NCBI GenBank assembly: GCA_020628095.1
Contig: JAHDFP010000006.1
Coordinates: 1 to 64,000 of the forward strand
Direction of reading: 5' to 3'
DNA length: 64,000 bases
From: Saprospiraceae bacterium
Lineage (GTDB): Bacteria; Bacteroidota; Bacteroidia; Chitinophagales; Saprospiraceae
Shown piece after piece: positions 1-9,589 of the stretch. Each line of letters begins with the position of its first letter. Positions within the stretch are counted from its first letter, which is position 1. The notes beneath the pieces were generated by a model that saw nothing but the letters and a program-made list of their open reading frames with translations, was not told where the DNA came from and made no database searches. Made by a program: the position numbers and the translations under genes.

Positions 1-148
<148 letters not shown>

Positions 149-257
149 TTTTTTTCTTTTTTTAATTCTTGATTTTACATTACTATTTCTCTCTCCTTGT
201 ATTTTTAAAGATATACTCCTTTTCCAAGGTATGGTTGGAAAAGAATGAATAGTAAAG

Positions 258-366
258 AGTAGGTGGTTATAGCATAGGGGTCCCACCTCTTACCATACCG
301 AACAGAGAAGTTAAGCCCTATAGCGCCGATGGTACTACGAAAGTGGGAGAGTAGGTCGCTGCCTTT
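258..366 (+). rRNA. rrf: 5S ribosomal RNA
   Basis: The sequence carries the universal 5S core: CCGAACAGAGAAGTTAAGCC in the loop B/C region, then GCGCCGATGGTACT and GTGGGAGAGTAGGTCGCTGCC. The two ends can pair to form helix I. The length is near 109 nt, normal for 5S. It lies about 110 nt after the 23S end and just before a terminator, so it is the last gene of the rRNA operon. Confidence 0.95.
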
Positions 367-370
367 TTTC

Positions 371-403
371 TAAAAAACCTCATAGTTTTCTATGGGGTTT
401 TTT
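371..403 (+). terminator. Rho-independent terminator of the rRNA operon
   Basis: AAAAACC-TCATAG pairs with CTATG-GGTTTTT around a short T-rich loop, and the 3' arm runs into a T tract. It sits directly after 5S rRNA. Confidence 0.8.
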
Positions 404-498
404 TCATTTACGGACTTCTTATCAGAGACATTCATTTACATCGTTTGTAAGACCATCTCCTTTTAAAATAATTGGCTATTTTGTGATAAATAGATAAC

Positions 499-792
499 AT
501 GGAAGTAACTCAATTAATAGAGCAGTTTCAGTCCAAAGCGGACAATGTAGAGCCCATAGGTGCAACAATAAAGTTTAAAGTAGATGATCATGTTGTGCTT
601 ATAGACGGTACGGGGGATAAAAATGTAATTAGCTCTGATGATAAGGAAGCGGATTGTACTATTTCTACATCGCTGGACTCTTTGCTCAAACTACAGAATG
701 GAGACCTCAACCCTATGATGGCTGTCATGAGTGGAAAGGTCAAAATATCAGGTGACATGTCACTCGCCATGAAACTGCAATCGTTAATATAG
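499..792 (+). CDS. SCP2 sterol-binding domain protein
   Basis: A 97-residue cytosolic protein that is a single SCP2-like domain, the fold that binds lipids or fatty acyl chains in a hydrophobic tunnel. Diagnostic features are the middle GTGDKN...DADCTIS-like strand region (here KEADCTISTSLDSLLKL) followed by the LNPMMAVMSGKVKISGDM segment. In this family that 'P..A.msGK.ki.Gd' stretch is the most conserved part. There is no signal peptide. The stop lies only 10 nt before the next gene, a large secreted protein, so the two may be co-transcribed although no functional link is obvious. Ligand and role are unknown; free-standing SCP2 proteins of this size are common in Bacteroidota. Confidence 0.85.
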   Translation: MEVTQLIEQFQSKADNVEPIGATIKFKVDDHVVLIDGTGDKNVISSDDKEADCTISTSLDSLLKLQNGDLNPMMAVMSGKVKISGDMSLAMKLQSLI

Positions 793-802
793 AAACTATA
801 AC

Positions 803-3478
803 ATGACTAAGAAAATCTACCTATCAGTCTGCTTGCTCATTGGCATGTTGATGGCGAGCGGTTCTTACGCACAGGATCAAGGCTTCCAGAGGATATATAG
901 TGCTGAAGAAACTCTCTTACTCCAGAAGTCATCTATACCTAGTATAGATGGGGGATATTTTATTTCCAGTGTGACTTTTAGTCAGGATCTGGAGTTTTTT
1001 CTACATATTACAAAGCATGATGTTAAGGGTGACATAGAGTGGGCGCGGGAATATACTTATGATGGTTTCGCAACCATAATTAATACAAAAAGTGTAGATC
1101 TACAGATATTATCTGATGGCTCTCTTTTCGTGACATCTATTTTGTTAGATCTTAATAATGGTCTGAAAAACGAACATCTATTGATGAAAGTTAGATCGGA
1201 TGACGGTTCAGTAACTTGGTCTAATGAGATTTTCGTTGATAGAGATGCCGTATTTCCCTTGGCTACTAATCCAGTAGCACAGCCACACTATGATGGCAGC
1301 ATGATGGTATATTCTACACAGACTCAGATAGATTCTTTGACAGGAAATCTAGAACTACCTGGGGTTAACATTTCTAAACTTAACGATAACAATAATTTTG
1401 AGTACAATAACTTATACCGAAATATAGATCCTTCTGATGATACAGAATTAATTGGGCTGACGAGTGATGCTCATTATGATCCTATTGATTCTTCACAGAT
1501 CTATTCTTCTATCAGTGAGATAGCTGGCATTCCTACACCGCAGGGTATAGCAATAATTACCACATCCACAGCGATCAATAAGAACGATCAAGAAGGTACT
1601 CCAGTATTTGCCAATAATTACTCTGTGGATACTCTTGCGTTCCCAATATTTCAAATGCAGTTGGCAGCGGTAGCTACAGCACCAGATTCTAGTTACTTTG
1701 CTATTGGACTAGTACAGGATTTATTATCGGGGGTTGTCGATCGTGTTGTTTTGAAAACAGACTTCAACGGAAAACTTGTCTGGGCAAAATCTTTAATATC
1801 TGTTATTCCGCAAACCGACTTATCCACCAATGACATAGAAATTAACTCTTCTGGTCAGGTGGTGATTGTGGGCAAGTATTTTGATGTGACTAATCTTGCG
1901 GGAGGAGATTATTCCATTACTATGGATTTGGACGGGAATATTATATCGCAAGAAGATTATGCGTCTGATAATTCTGCATTGGTACTAGTAGCAGGTGGTC
2001 AAGTTATTGATATTTCTACCTCTGACCTTAACCATATGCCTGATGGTAATATGCTTCTTACTGCCAATGGAATAGATCCACTAGTAGGTACATTTACCAC
2101 GTATGCTATAAAAATGGATACGGCGGGTCATGCGATGTGTAGTGATACGTTTACGCTCGCTGTAATTGAAGATTACAGTTTTATAACCGAAGACACATTG
2201 AGTGTTGTGGTGACACCTTTTGCTACTGCAGATACTATTGAGGTGCAAGACATGGAGTTTACCCGATATATCAATCCAGTACTGACGCTCTCTGATACTA
2301 ATTATTGTCCGCAAGATCCGATCAATTTTACCATTGACGCTTTTCTACCAGAAGCCACCGCTTATATGTGGAGTACGGGTGATACGACTAGTGATATTAC
2401 GGTCATGGAAGAAGGAGAATTTTCGGTGACAGTGACAATGGGTGGCAGAGTGTGTTATTCACTATGTGATACTGCGACCGTCTCTAAATTTGATTTACCT
2501 ATGGCAGATATTAGAGAAGACCTGTCGAGGGAATGTTTTGAAGGCATTGTTACACTGGATGCCATATTAACAGCAGGTGCTGGACCGAAAAGCTATCTAT
2601 GGAATACAGGAGAAACATCTTCATCGATTGAGATTACTGAATCTGGTTCTTATATAGTGACGGTAACGGACAACTGTGATAATATGGATTCGGATACTTT
2701 AAATTTTAACTTTGATACAACAGTGGCCGTAACAATTAACAAACAAGAACAAGGAATATGTGATGATAAAACGGTTCGATTAACCTTAACGACAGACGAA
2801 GAAATTGAATCTTATCAGTGGAGTACTGGTTCAATGGATGAAGAAATAGTGGTTAATGAGAATGGAACGTATAGTGTCACGGTTATTGATATATGCGGTG
2901 ACATTGGAGAAAAGGATATTGAAGTAACAGAGGACTTATCTATACCAACATTAACCTTATCATCTATAGATGTTGATAATTCCGATTGCGAGCAAGGTAT
3001 ATTATTGACTGTTAATGCATCTAACTCTGATAATCTTGGTATCACATCCTACAACTGGTCTTCTGGTGAGCAGTTGTCAGTGGATACATTACGAGTGATG
3101 CAGGCTGGTGAATATACAGTAACGGTGACAGACCTCTGTGGAACAACCGCTGAAGGATCGGTCAATGTCAGCTTCGACGACCAGTTGCAATGGCCCAATA
3201 TTTTCTTTCCAGATTCGAACTTAGAAATTAATCGAACATTCGGTCCTCACGTCGATTGTGCACAGTTATTCCAGGCGACGGATTATCAACTGAGCGTTTA
3301 CAATAGATGGGGTAATAAAGTATTTGAAGGAAGCTCGGTGGGAGATAGATGGAATGGTAGAAAAGATAATGCGGGATCAGATATAAATCCTCGGGACACA
3401 TACATGTTTATCTATTCCTATATAGATGGCGCAGGACTAGAACAAAAAGGTGGCGGTCATGTTATACTATCCAGATAA
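803..3478 (+). CDS. Secreted protein with gliding motility-associated C-terminal (CHU_C) domain
   Basis: An 891-residue exported protein. Residues 1-23 are a Sec signal peptide ending SYAQ. Residues ~30-480 look like a beta-propeller-type region, with recurring segments such as LKTDFNGKLVWAKS and AIKMDTAG. Residues ~510-790 hold four Ig/PKD-like repeats with the signature Y-x-W-S/N-T/S-G ... G-x-Y-x-V-T-V-T-D. The last ~90 residues are the CHU_C domain (YNRWGNKVFEG ... WNGR ... GGGHVILSR), a T9SS signal that leads to surface attachment or release. This suggests a cell-surface adhesin or scaffold. The target is unknown. It follows the SCP2 gene by 10 nt and ends at a strong terminator shared with the convergent gene. 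Confidence 0.85.
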   Translation: MTKKIYLSVCLLIGMLMASGSYAQDQGFQRIYSAEETLLLQKSSIPSIDGGYFISSVTFSQDLEFFLHITKHDVKGDIEWAREYTYDGFATIINTKSVDLQILSDGSLFVTSILLDLNNGLKNEHLLMKVRSDDGSVTWSNEIFVDRDAVFPLATNPVAQPHYDGSMMVYSTQTQIDSLTGNLELPGVNISKLNDNNNFEYNNLYRNIDPSDDTELIGLTSDAHYDPIDSSQIYSSISEIAGIPTPQGIAIITTSTAINKNDQEGTPVFANNYSVDTLAFPIFQMQLAAVATAPDSSYFAIGLVQDLLSGVVDRVVLKTDFNGKLVWAKSLISVIPQTDLSTNDIEINSSGQVVIVGKYFDVTNLAGGDYSITMDLDGNIISQEDYASDNSALVLVAGGQVIDISTSDLNHMPDGNMLLTANGIDPLVGTFTTYAIKMDTAGHAMCSDTFTLAVIEDYSFITEDTLSVVVTPFATADTIEVQDMEFTRYINPVLTLSDTNYCPQDPINFTIDAFLPEATAYMWSTGDTTSDITVMEEGEFSVTVTMGGRVCYSLCDTATVSKFDLPMADIREDLSRECFEGIVTLDAILTAGAGPKSYLWNTGETSSSIEITESGSYIVTVTDNCDNMDSDTLNFNFDTTVAVTINKQEQGICDDKTVRLTLTTDEEIESYQWSTGSMDEEIVVNENGTYSVTVIDICGDIGEKDIEVTEDLSIPTLTLSSIDVDNSDCEQGILLTVNASNSDNLGITSYNWSSGEQLSVDTLRVMQAGEYTVTVTDLCGTTAEGSVNVSFDDQLQWPNIFFPDSNLEINRTFGPHVDCAQLFQATDYQLSVYNRWGNKVFEGSSVGDRWNGRKDNAGSDINPRDTYMFIYSYIDGAGLEQKGGGHVILSR

Positions 3479-3503
3479 GGAAGAAAAGTAAATTTATTTT
3501 TAA

Positions 3504-3538
3504 GAACCTACTTGGTGTACGCTAAGTAGGTTTTTTAT
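3504..3538. terminator. Bidirectional terminator between convergent genes
   Basis: AACCTACTT (3505-3513) pairs with AAGTAGGTT (3524-3532) and is followed on the plus strand by TTTTTTATT. On the minus strand the hairpin lies just past the stop codon of the haloperoxidase-like gene, whose stop overlaps its edge, so it may serve both genes. Confidence 0.8.
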
Positions 3539-6500
3539 TCTGGGCAGCCCTTTATTTTTAGCATCATCTTAGACCCTAACATAGTTTCGAAACCTGGATT
3601 TAGTTGTATATAATCTCTGGCATCCATCGTGACGTTTGGATCATGTGTTACTTTGCCCGCACTGTTTATATCTGATGCGTTGTAATAAGAATTAGGTATT
3701 GGATTATCATTGATAATAATACTTTGAGGACATATTCCATTTATGTAGAGTTCGGCAAGATTGAAACTTTGGATGCCGACTTTCTCACCTATTATCCGAC
3801 CAGGTATATCATCGGCAGGTGGATGAATACCGCCCCATATTCTTGAGAGACTGCACTGATCAGAGGCGTCTCGATATGTTGCCCATTGCAGTGTAACATC
3901 TGTACTTGGTCCTTCTTCGAAAACAAGAAACTCATTTTTTTCAGCGAGGAATTCTCCCATACCTCCAGGAAAAAAAGCATCGCCAGTGAGCAGGGTCATA
4001 ACCTCGGCTGCTGCTCTAGAGAAAGTAGAATGACCTGATACATACCCTGCAAAGGGCGGTGTTACAAAACTCGGTCTTTGATAAGGCCACCAATTTTCTG
4101 CGAGTATCCATCCCACACCAGCCTCATCTATTAGGGGGTCATTGATATAGTCTGGACCTCTCCAGGTATATAGTTTTATTTTATTAATATTGGATGGGTC
4201 CTGAGCGAGAGGGTCATTGGGTTTTACTAGTTCAACGAGTCCATTATGCAAGGATATTCCACCAGAATGATAATTGGGTAGATTGGAATCTGTGGATTGC
4301 CCTAGTTCGGCCATTGCTCTTATAGCGGACACAGGACGTATGTAGTCATACCAGCCTTTGATACTCCAGGCGGTAATTGCGGCGTCATGCATCGCACCTC
4401 CTAGAGTGAAGTATGACTTAACATCCCACTCTAAATCACTGAGGAGTGATCCCGCACCTTTATATTTTTTTTCTAATAAAGGATGATCGCTCACATAATT
4501 AAGCAAAGTAAACCAATGACCAGGAGGCGTCTCGGAATCTGGACCATCAGCCCAGAACTCTGCAAGTACTCTTGCATAATCTGCTCTTTTGATAATATTA
4601 CTAGAGTAGGCTGAGCCAGTTGCTGGATTATGACTATGACCGATACCCGTATCGCCTCCGTCATATAAATTATAAAAATTCGGATACTGAGAATAATTAG
4701 TTGGTAGTGATTGTACGTTGCCTATGCTTGCTGGCGAAATGTCCCAACTTGTCGTATCGGCTGAGTCCAAATGAGAAGCCCATATAGATACCAGTTCAAA
4801 CCCCCAACGATAATCTGCCGTCGATCCGCCTCCAGCCATGTCATGCTGTGGAGGACCTATATTGTCATAGAATACACTATAGTAATCGCCACTGCGGGAG
4901 TATATATCCAAATCACTTTCAAGCAAAGAAAACGGAATAACATTTCCCCACTCAGGGCTTAAAAACTCGGGAGTATCAAAAGGTATAAGATTTCCAGATT
5001 GGTCGACGAAAGAATCTAAGGTGAGCGGTTGCCACCTATTCAGATCTGTAATATTTGGATTTCCTGGATTATAAATAATCATGGAGTCATTGACAGGAGA
5101 ATAATATAGGTTAGTATAGTCATTGCTTTCGTTACTGCCATCTTGCAGTCCAAATAGAATAATCTGATCAGCAATATAATTTCCAAGAGCCGCAGGATTA
5201 CCACTGGTATAATCCAGAGAAGTATCGTGTATATTATAACCTAAGATGGACATGAAGTTATCGAAGTGATAGTTCATTATACCTGCATTAGGAGAGTGAA
5301 GAAAGCGATGCTTGAGCAACCTATACATGGCAAAGCTAATAGCCATTTCTCTTTCTCCATTGACAGTACTCTGGGACGGCAGTCCTGCAAAAGGACAGGT
5401 GTACCCATCTATCGTTTTGCCCAAAAAATAGGTCCAGGATGTATTTTGGTAAGCCGCCCACACATCATACATCAGTACGGAGGCATGAAAAAGATTTCTG
5501 GCGTGTACTGTGGGTCGCGCATAATCGGTACGTATAGCTTCTAATAAGATTTCCATCCAATTACGGGCGATAGAATTATTAAGATTGACCAAAGAATCTG
5601 TAGGAAACTGTGTATTGCGACCGGGAGGAATAGAGTCTACACGGTAAGTTCCCTCTATCAAAGAAATGCTTTGATTGATACTAGGTGATGGTATCCTATC
5701 TACGATACCGCTTGACCATCTTACACGCACAGAATCAATCGTCGTTACCGCGCCTAGTCCTATATGATTATTATATCCTTCCTGAGATTGGAATCCAATA
5801 CCACAATGAGTATACCTGTAGTGCGTGTCTATGGGCGTATATACTTCTATCCAACTTCCGACGCCTTTGTGATTACTTTGCAGTCCAGTAAGTTCTAGTT
5901 TGAGATAATTATTAGAATTGGATATATTATTATTCCATATTTTGGTTTTTACGGTATCATGATTCATGACTAAGATGTCCATAAGACCATCGTTATTGAG
6001 ATCTATAGTGCCCGTCGCATAAGATATATCATCATCACTGGACATGTGACCCGAAGATTGTGCAGTAAAGGTGGCGTCCCCATTATTAAAAAACAGTACG
6101 TTTTTTTTGTTACCATTAGGGCTGCCATTATTGGAATTGGACACATAAATATCCAGAAAACCGTCGTTATCGAAATCAGTCCACGACCCACCCCAGCACC
6201 AAGCTAGATAATCTGTACCCGAACCATTAGAAATATTACTAAAAGGATCGGGAAACATATTTTTCAAAAGATTATTTCCGGGAAGTAAATTGCCCTGAGC
6301 TTGAGTACGATCGGAGTTGGCGATGTAGATATCCGAGAATCCATCATTATCTAGATCACCTATTGCTGCGCCCATCGCATCGACTTGTATATCGACACCA
6401 TATAAGCCACTGACATCCGTAAATAAAAAGTTGCCTTCGTTACGATACATCTCATTACGAAAGTTCTTGTCATTACTCTTATATACATCAAGGTCCCCAT

Positions 6501-7128
6501 CTTTATCAAAATCAAAAAAGGCTGTAGCAAATAACAAGCTCCCCGAATTATTAATACCTGAAAGATGAGATATATCAGAAAACTGATTGTTACCTAGGTT
6601 TTTATAAACCCTCGAATCGGCGTGCCAATGATTACTTATGTATAAATCTAGTAAGCCATCATTATCCAGATCACCAAAGGTGGCCATATAGGTATCATCA
6701 TTACCTAATAAGATTCCAGACGAACTGGTCTGGTCCGAAAAATTAAAATTCCCATCGTTGATGTATAGTTTATTCGGCTTCAGATGATTACAGACAAATA
6801 AGTCCAAATCCTGATCATTATCTGTATCTACCCAAACTAAATGCCTCTGATGAGAAGAGTCTGGTATATTAAAACCTATTTGTGAAAAAGAGTTATTGCC
6901 ATTATTGGTGTAAAAAGAGATAGGTTGACCATCTTCTGTACCCAAGGTTATATCCTGCCAACCATCATTATTAAAGTCAACAAGACTTATTCCTCCACTC
7001 GCATATCCCTGACCAAAATGATGATCGACTCCTAAGTGAGAAGATACCTCGATAAAATTTTGAGAAATTAAATAGTTATTACATAGCGTTAGTAGTAATA
7101 GTATAGTCTTTTTGGATAGAGAGGGCAC
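3535..7128 (-). CDS. FG-GAP/ASPIC protein fused to a vanadium haloperoxidase/PAP2-type domain, T9SS substrate
   Basis: A 1197-residue exported protein with a GTG start; an upstream in-frame TGA limits extension. Order of parts: signal peptide ~1-22; about seven FG-GAP/VCBS calcium loops of the D-x-D-x-D-G-x-x-D type (residues ~50-400); an ASPIC/UnbV module (~440-520, VRVRWSSGIVDRIPSP); a PAP2/vanadium haloperoxidase domain (~530-1130); and a C-terminal coat-hanger-stack T9SS domain (~1147-1197, IQLNPGFETMLGS). The PAP2 motif is complete: K924-x6-R931-P932, S1031-G1032-H1033 and S1095-R1096-x5-H1102-x3-D1106. It could therefore bind vanadate or phosphate, acting as a halide oxidase or a phosphatase. 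Known chloro- and bromoperoxidases share these residues, so the substrate cannot be read from them. The spacing between the first two motifs (~98 residues) fits haloperoxidases better than small PAP2 phosphatases. Confidence 0.85.
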   Translation of the reverse strand: MPSLSKKTILLLLTLCNNYLISQNFIEVSSHLGVDHHFGQGYASGGISLVDFNNDGWQDITLGTEDGQPISFYTNNGNNSFSQIGFNIPDSSHQRHLVWVDTDNDQDLDLFVCNHLKPNKLYINDGNFNFSDQTSSSGILLGNDDTYMATFGDLDNDGLLDLYISNHWHADSRVYKNLGNNQFSDISHLSGINNSGSLLFATAFFDFDKDGDLDVYKSNDKNFRNEMYRNEGNFLFTDVSGLYGVDIQVDAMGAAIGDLDNDGFSDIYIANSDRTQAQGNLLPGNNLLKNMFPDPFSNISNGSGTDYLAWCWGGSWTDFDNDGFLDIYVSNSNNGSPNGNKKNVLFFNNGDATFTAQSSGHMSSDDDISYATGTIDLNNDGLMDILVMNHDTVKTKIWNNNISNSNNYLKLELTGLQSNHKGVGSWIEVYTPIDTHYRYTHCGIGFQSQEGYNNHIGLGAVTTIDSVRVRWSSGIVDRIPSPSINQSISLIEGTYRVDSIPPGRNTQFPTDSLVNLNNSIARNWMEILLEAIRTDYARPTVHARNLFHASVLMYDVWAAYQNTSWTYFLGKTIDGYTCPFAGLPSQSTVNGEREMAISFAMYRLLKHRFLHSPNAGIMNYHFDNFMSILGYNIHDTSLDYTSGNPAALGNYIADQIILFGLQDGSNESNDYTNLYYSPVNDSMIIYNPGNPNITDLNRWQPLTLDSFVDQSGNLIPFDTPEFLSPEWGNVIPFSLLESDLDIYSRSGDYYSVFYDNIGPPQHDMAGGGSTADYRWGFELVSIWASHLDSADTTSWDISPASIGNVQSLPTNYSQYPNFYNLYDGGDTGIGHSHNPATGSAYSSNIIKRADYARVLAEFWADGPDSETPPGHWFTLLNYVSDHPLLEKKYKGAGSLLSDLEWDVKSYFTLGGAMHDAAITAWSIKGWYDYIRPVSAIRAMAELGQSTDSNLPNYHSGGISLHNGLVELVKPNDPLAQDPSNINKIKLYTWRGPDYINDPLIDEAGVGWILAENWWPYQRPSFVTPPFAGYVSGHSTFSRAAAEVMTLLTGDAFFPGGMGEFLAEKNEFLVFEEGPSTDVTLQWATYRDASDQCSLSRIWGGIHPPADDIPGRIIGEKVGIQSFNLAELYINGICPQSIIINDNPIPNSYYNASDINSAGKVTHDPNVTMDARDYIQLNPGFETMLGSKMMLKIKGCPE

Positions 7129-7196
7129 CTTAAGGAGACAATTTATCTCTCAATGTAAGAAATTGCAAGACCCTGTTATAATCTGGTTAAGAATAT

Positions 7197-7561
7197 TTAT
7201 AGTCTGCTGAAAAGTACTTCACCATCAAGCAGCGCTACCTTAGCTATAAATTTGTCCTTACTGAATGGAGTCCAATGTTTTATCAAAGTCATTTCTACCT
7301 GTTGACCTTCCAGCTTTTCTTTCCAAGCGGGAAGATCGATATCATAACTTTGTAGACCTCTATTGATGTAAGGAAACTTCTCATTTTCTTTGATATCAAA
7401 GACGATATCATAAGAAGGCCCCTCGTAGACTCTGTCCACAGTGACAGTTTCGGTAAAAGTATTGTCTTTGGTTGGATCAGGGGGACTGGTCTCAGAAATA
7501 CGATGCCAGTTGTTATCAAAAGCAATGGCAATAGGACTAAGGCAAGTTTTTTTATAAGCAT
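7197..7561 (-). pseudogene. Small membrane-anchored protein of unknown function, reading frame interrupted
   Basis: Two overlapping minus-strand frames look like halves of one gene. The first starts at 7561 with a clear hydrophobic N-terminus (MLIKKLALVLLPLLLITTGI) but becomes nonsense-like after about 25 residues. The second frame (-1 relative to the first) contains a well-formed C-terminal part, ending ALLDGEVLFSRL at 7197. They can be joined near 7480 at the run of five C: one extra C would link the anchor to a Pro/Thr-rich linker (PPDPTKDNTFTETVT) and then DRVYEGPSYDIVFDI. This may be a sequencing error, a real mutation or programmed shifting. The start lies 2 nt after the stop of the GCS2-CBS gene, so it is translated in that operon. 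A GTG at 7439 could alternatively start an 80-residue protein. No family recognised. Confidence 0.55.
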
Positions 7562-7563
7562 GG

Positions 7564-9507
7564 CTACTTATTCTTTTTTCTTTTTAAGTGTAATCTTTCT
7601 AGTAGACTACTAGAGATATCTAGAAAGTCTGACTCTGTTATCATGCCCACGAGTACTTTATTCTTAACGACAGGAAGCGCACCTAAATTATTGAGTCGCA
7701 TCAGTTTCATGGCTTCCATAATGCCTTTTTCTGGTTCTATCACCACGGGCTCGTCTATCATTATATCTTCTACGGTATAGGTTTTTTGGTCAGACATACC
7801 GACCACTTTTAGTAAGTGTCTCGTGAGTCTTCTGGCAGTCACCAGACCCTCCAGATTACCCTCTGCATCTTCTACAGGTAGATATCTCACCTTACGCCAG
7901 TCCATAATCTGTCCCACAAGTTCTAGTACATCATCTCTTTCCACCGTGAGCAGATCCGTTTGCATAAATTCTGACACCTTAAGATCGAGAGGTTTATACT
8001 CAGATAAATCTACCAGACTGGCTTTTTTCCATTGGTGTATCGGCTTATTTGTTTTTTGATTTTTCATGATGGCGTGCGTGAGGACAGTCAATGTTTCGTC
8101 TTTTGATACTTTATTTTTTAGTAGGTTAGAATAGGAATCCAATATCCAGCAAGCGCCATTGGTTTTCTTTTTTACTCTTTCTTTGAGTATGCCCATGTAT
8201 CTGCTGATATCACTGCTTTTTACCTTACAGGCTTTGAGTCCTTGTTCCGCTAGTGGTATGAGTTCTTTTTTCAGTAGATCAGTGACATGTATTCTCTTTC
8301 CTTTAGTCCAAGTAAAATCAGCCTCTATACCAAACCTTGCGGCTCTACCAAAATTATCCCTCAATGCCGAAAACTCGAGATGCTTCCTGATATCACCATA
8401 ATGATCCGCCATCCCTCTGACGACACCTAACCAAAAGGCAGCATTGGCCATCTGATCTGGTACAGTAGGTCCAGCGGGCATAACACGATTCTCTATTCTC
8501 AAGTGCGGCTGTCCGTTATCGCTAATGCCGAACTGCGGCCTATTCCATCTGTAAACTGTGGAGTTATGTATAAGCAAGGCATCGAGCTTTGGTACTTTAC
8601 CCTGCTGCACTTTTTTCCAAGAATCACTATCAGAGAGAGAACTGAGTAGGACCTTAAATCTAGAAATGTCATCCTTATATATATCCAATATGGAATCGTT
8701 AATCCAGTCCTTACCAAAAGAGACACGTGTACTCTGCTCTCTCATGTGCTCATGTGTGCTCCTTGTGTCCAATGCCTGCTCGAACAAGGCTATTCTAGAC
8801 TCATGCCATAGTCTCTTGCCAAATACGATAGGAGAATTAGCTGCCAGTGAGATGACTGGTGCCGCTACGGCCTGAGCAATATTATAATTCTGTACAAAAT
8901 TAGCGGGTTCTACTTGCAGATGGACTTGGAAGCTGGTATTTGCTGCCTCTATAAGAGGGGAATCATGTCTTACGAATAATTCGTCAATACCGAAAATCTT
9001 TAGTTCAAAGTCTTTTCCTAGATTCAACTGCTTGATGGAATCCATGAGGGCGTAGTACCTTTCTCTAGGCGTAAGATTGATAAGATCTAGGTTAAATTTT
9101 TGTATCGTAGGCAGTATGCCTGTCAATATATAAGTGCTATCAAAAGAACTGAGTGTCTTATCCAGGGTTTTCAGATAAGTTTGGATTTCTTTTTCCATCA
9201 GGCTGAAATGATTGCCTGTCAAAACCCTGGGAGTAAGATTAAACTCAAGATTGAATTGTGCCAATTCTGTTTCTAACCAATTAGGGGATTTCATTTTTTT
9301 GATCACCTGTGGCCCGATGTTCTTAGGCTTTAAGGTATTATTATCCACAACCACCATTTCTAGTTCCGCACCAAATCGTGTAACACCCTTTTCGTACCAA
9401 TCATTATCTAACATATACTCAAAAGAGCGAATGTCATTAAGAAGTGATTTGAGGAATTTTTGTCTCTGTTTTTTGTCTTCGAAGGTTGTGACTGTTTGTG
9501 TTCCCAT
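7564..9507 (-). CDS. GCS2-family glutamate-cysteine ligase-like protein with C-terminal CBS pair
   Basis: A 647-residue cytosolic protein. Residues ~1-480 resemble the carboxylate-amine ligase group GCS2: FGAELEMVVVD near residue 45, LEFNLTPR, and SFQVHLQVEP with ANSPIVFGKRLW as the metal/ATP-binding strands. Residues ~510-640 are two CBS motifs (SEFMQTDLLTVERDD...RYLPVED and VEDIMIDEPVVIEPEKG...LGALPVV...GMITESDF), which usually bind adenine nucleotides and regulate the attached domain. The family makes gamma-glutamyl amide bonds, but the exact substrate is not visible here. The protein could be an energy-sensitive ligase for thiol or amine conjugation. It heads a minus-strand operon with the frame-disrupted small gene 2 nt downstream, and possibly the haloperoxidase-like gene. 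Confidence 0.82.
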   Translation of the reverse strand: MGTQTVTTFEDKKQRQKFLKSLLNDIRSFEYMLDNDWYEKGVTRFGAELEMVVVDNNTLKPKNIGPQVIKKMKSPNWLETELAQFNLEFNLTPRVLTGNHFSLMEKEIQTYLKTLDKTLSSFDSTYILTGILPTIQKFNLDLINLTPRERYYALMDSIKQLNLGKDFELKIFGIDELFVRHDSPLIEAANTSFQVHLQVEPANFVQNYNIAQAVAAPVISLAANSPIVFGKRLWHESRIALFEQALDTRSTHEHMREQSTRVSFGKDWINDSILDIYKDDISRFKVLLSSLSDSDSWKKVQQGKVPKLDALLIHNSTVYRWNRPQFGISDNGQPHLRIENRVMPAGPTVPDQMANAAFWLGVVRGMADHYGDIRKHLEFSALRDNFGRAARFGIEADFTWTKGKRIHVTDLLKKELIPLAEQGLKACKVKSSDISRYMGILKERVKKKTNGACWILDSYSNLLKNKVSKDETLTVLTHAIMKNQKTNKPIHQWKKASLVDLSEYKPLDLKVSEFMQTDLLTVERDDVLELVGQIMDWRKVRYLPVEDAEGNLEGLVTARRLTRHLLKVVGMSDQKTYTVEDIMIDEPVVIEPEKGIMEAMKLMRLNNLGALPVVKNKVLVGMITESDFLDISSSLLERLHLKRKKNK

Positions 9508-9531
9508 GATAATTTTGTTAGAATTATGACC

Positions 9532-9558
9532 GATTATCTCATACGTTAGAAGATAATC
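9532..9558. repeat. 8-bp inverted repeat in a divergent promoter region
   Basis: GATTATCT (9532-9539) and AGATAATC (9551-9558) are perfect inverted copies 11 nt apart, inside the 82-nt gap between two divergent genes. The size and position fit a regulator-binding site, but no regulator is known. Confidence 0.35.
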
Positions 9559-9589
9559 ACGTTATAACATTGTTCTTATCTTTCTATCC

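Noticed and set aside
7129-7196. Possible tRNA in a 68-nt gap
   Set aside because: No acceptor pairing and no T-loop GTTCRA motif. The other gaps were checked the same way without success.
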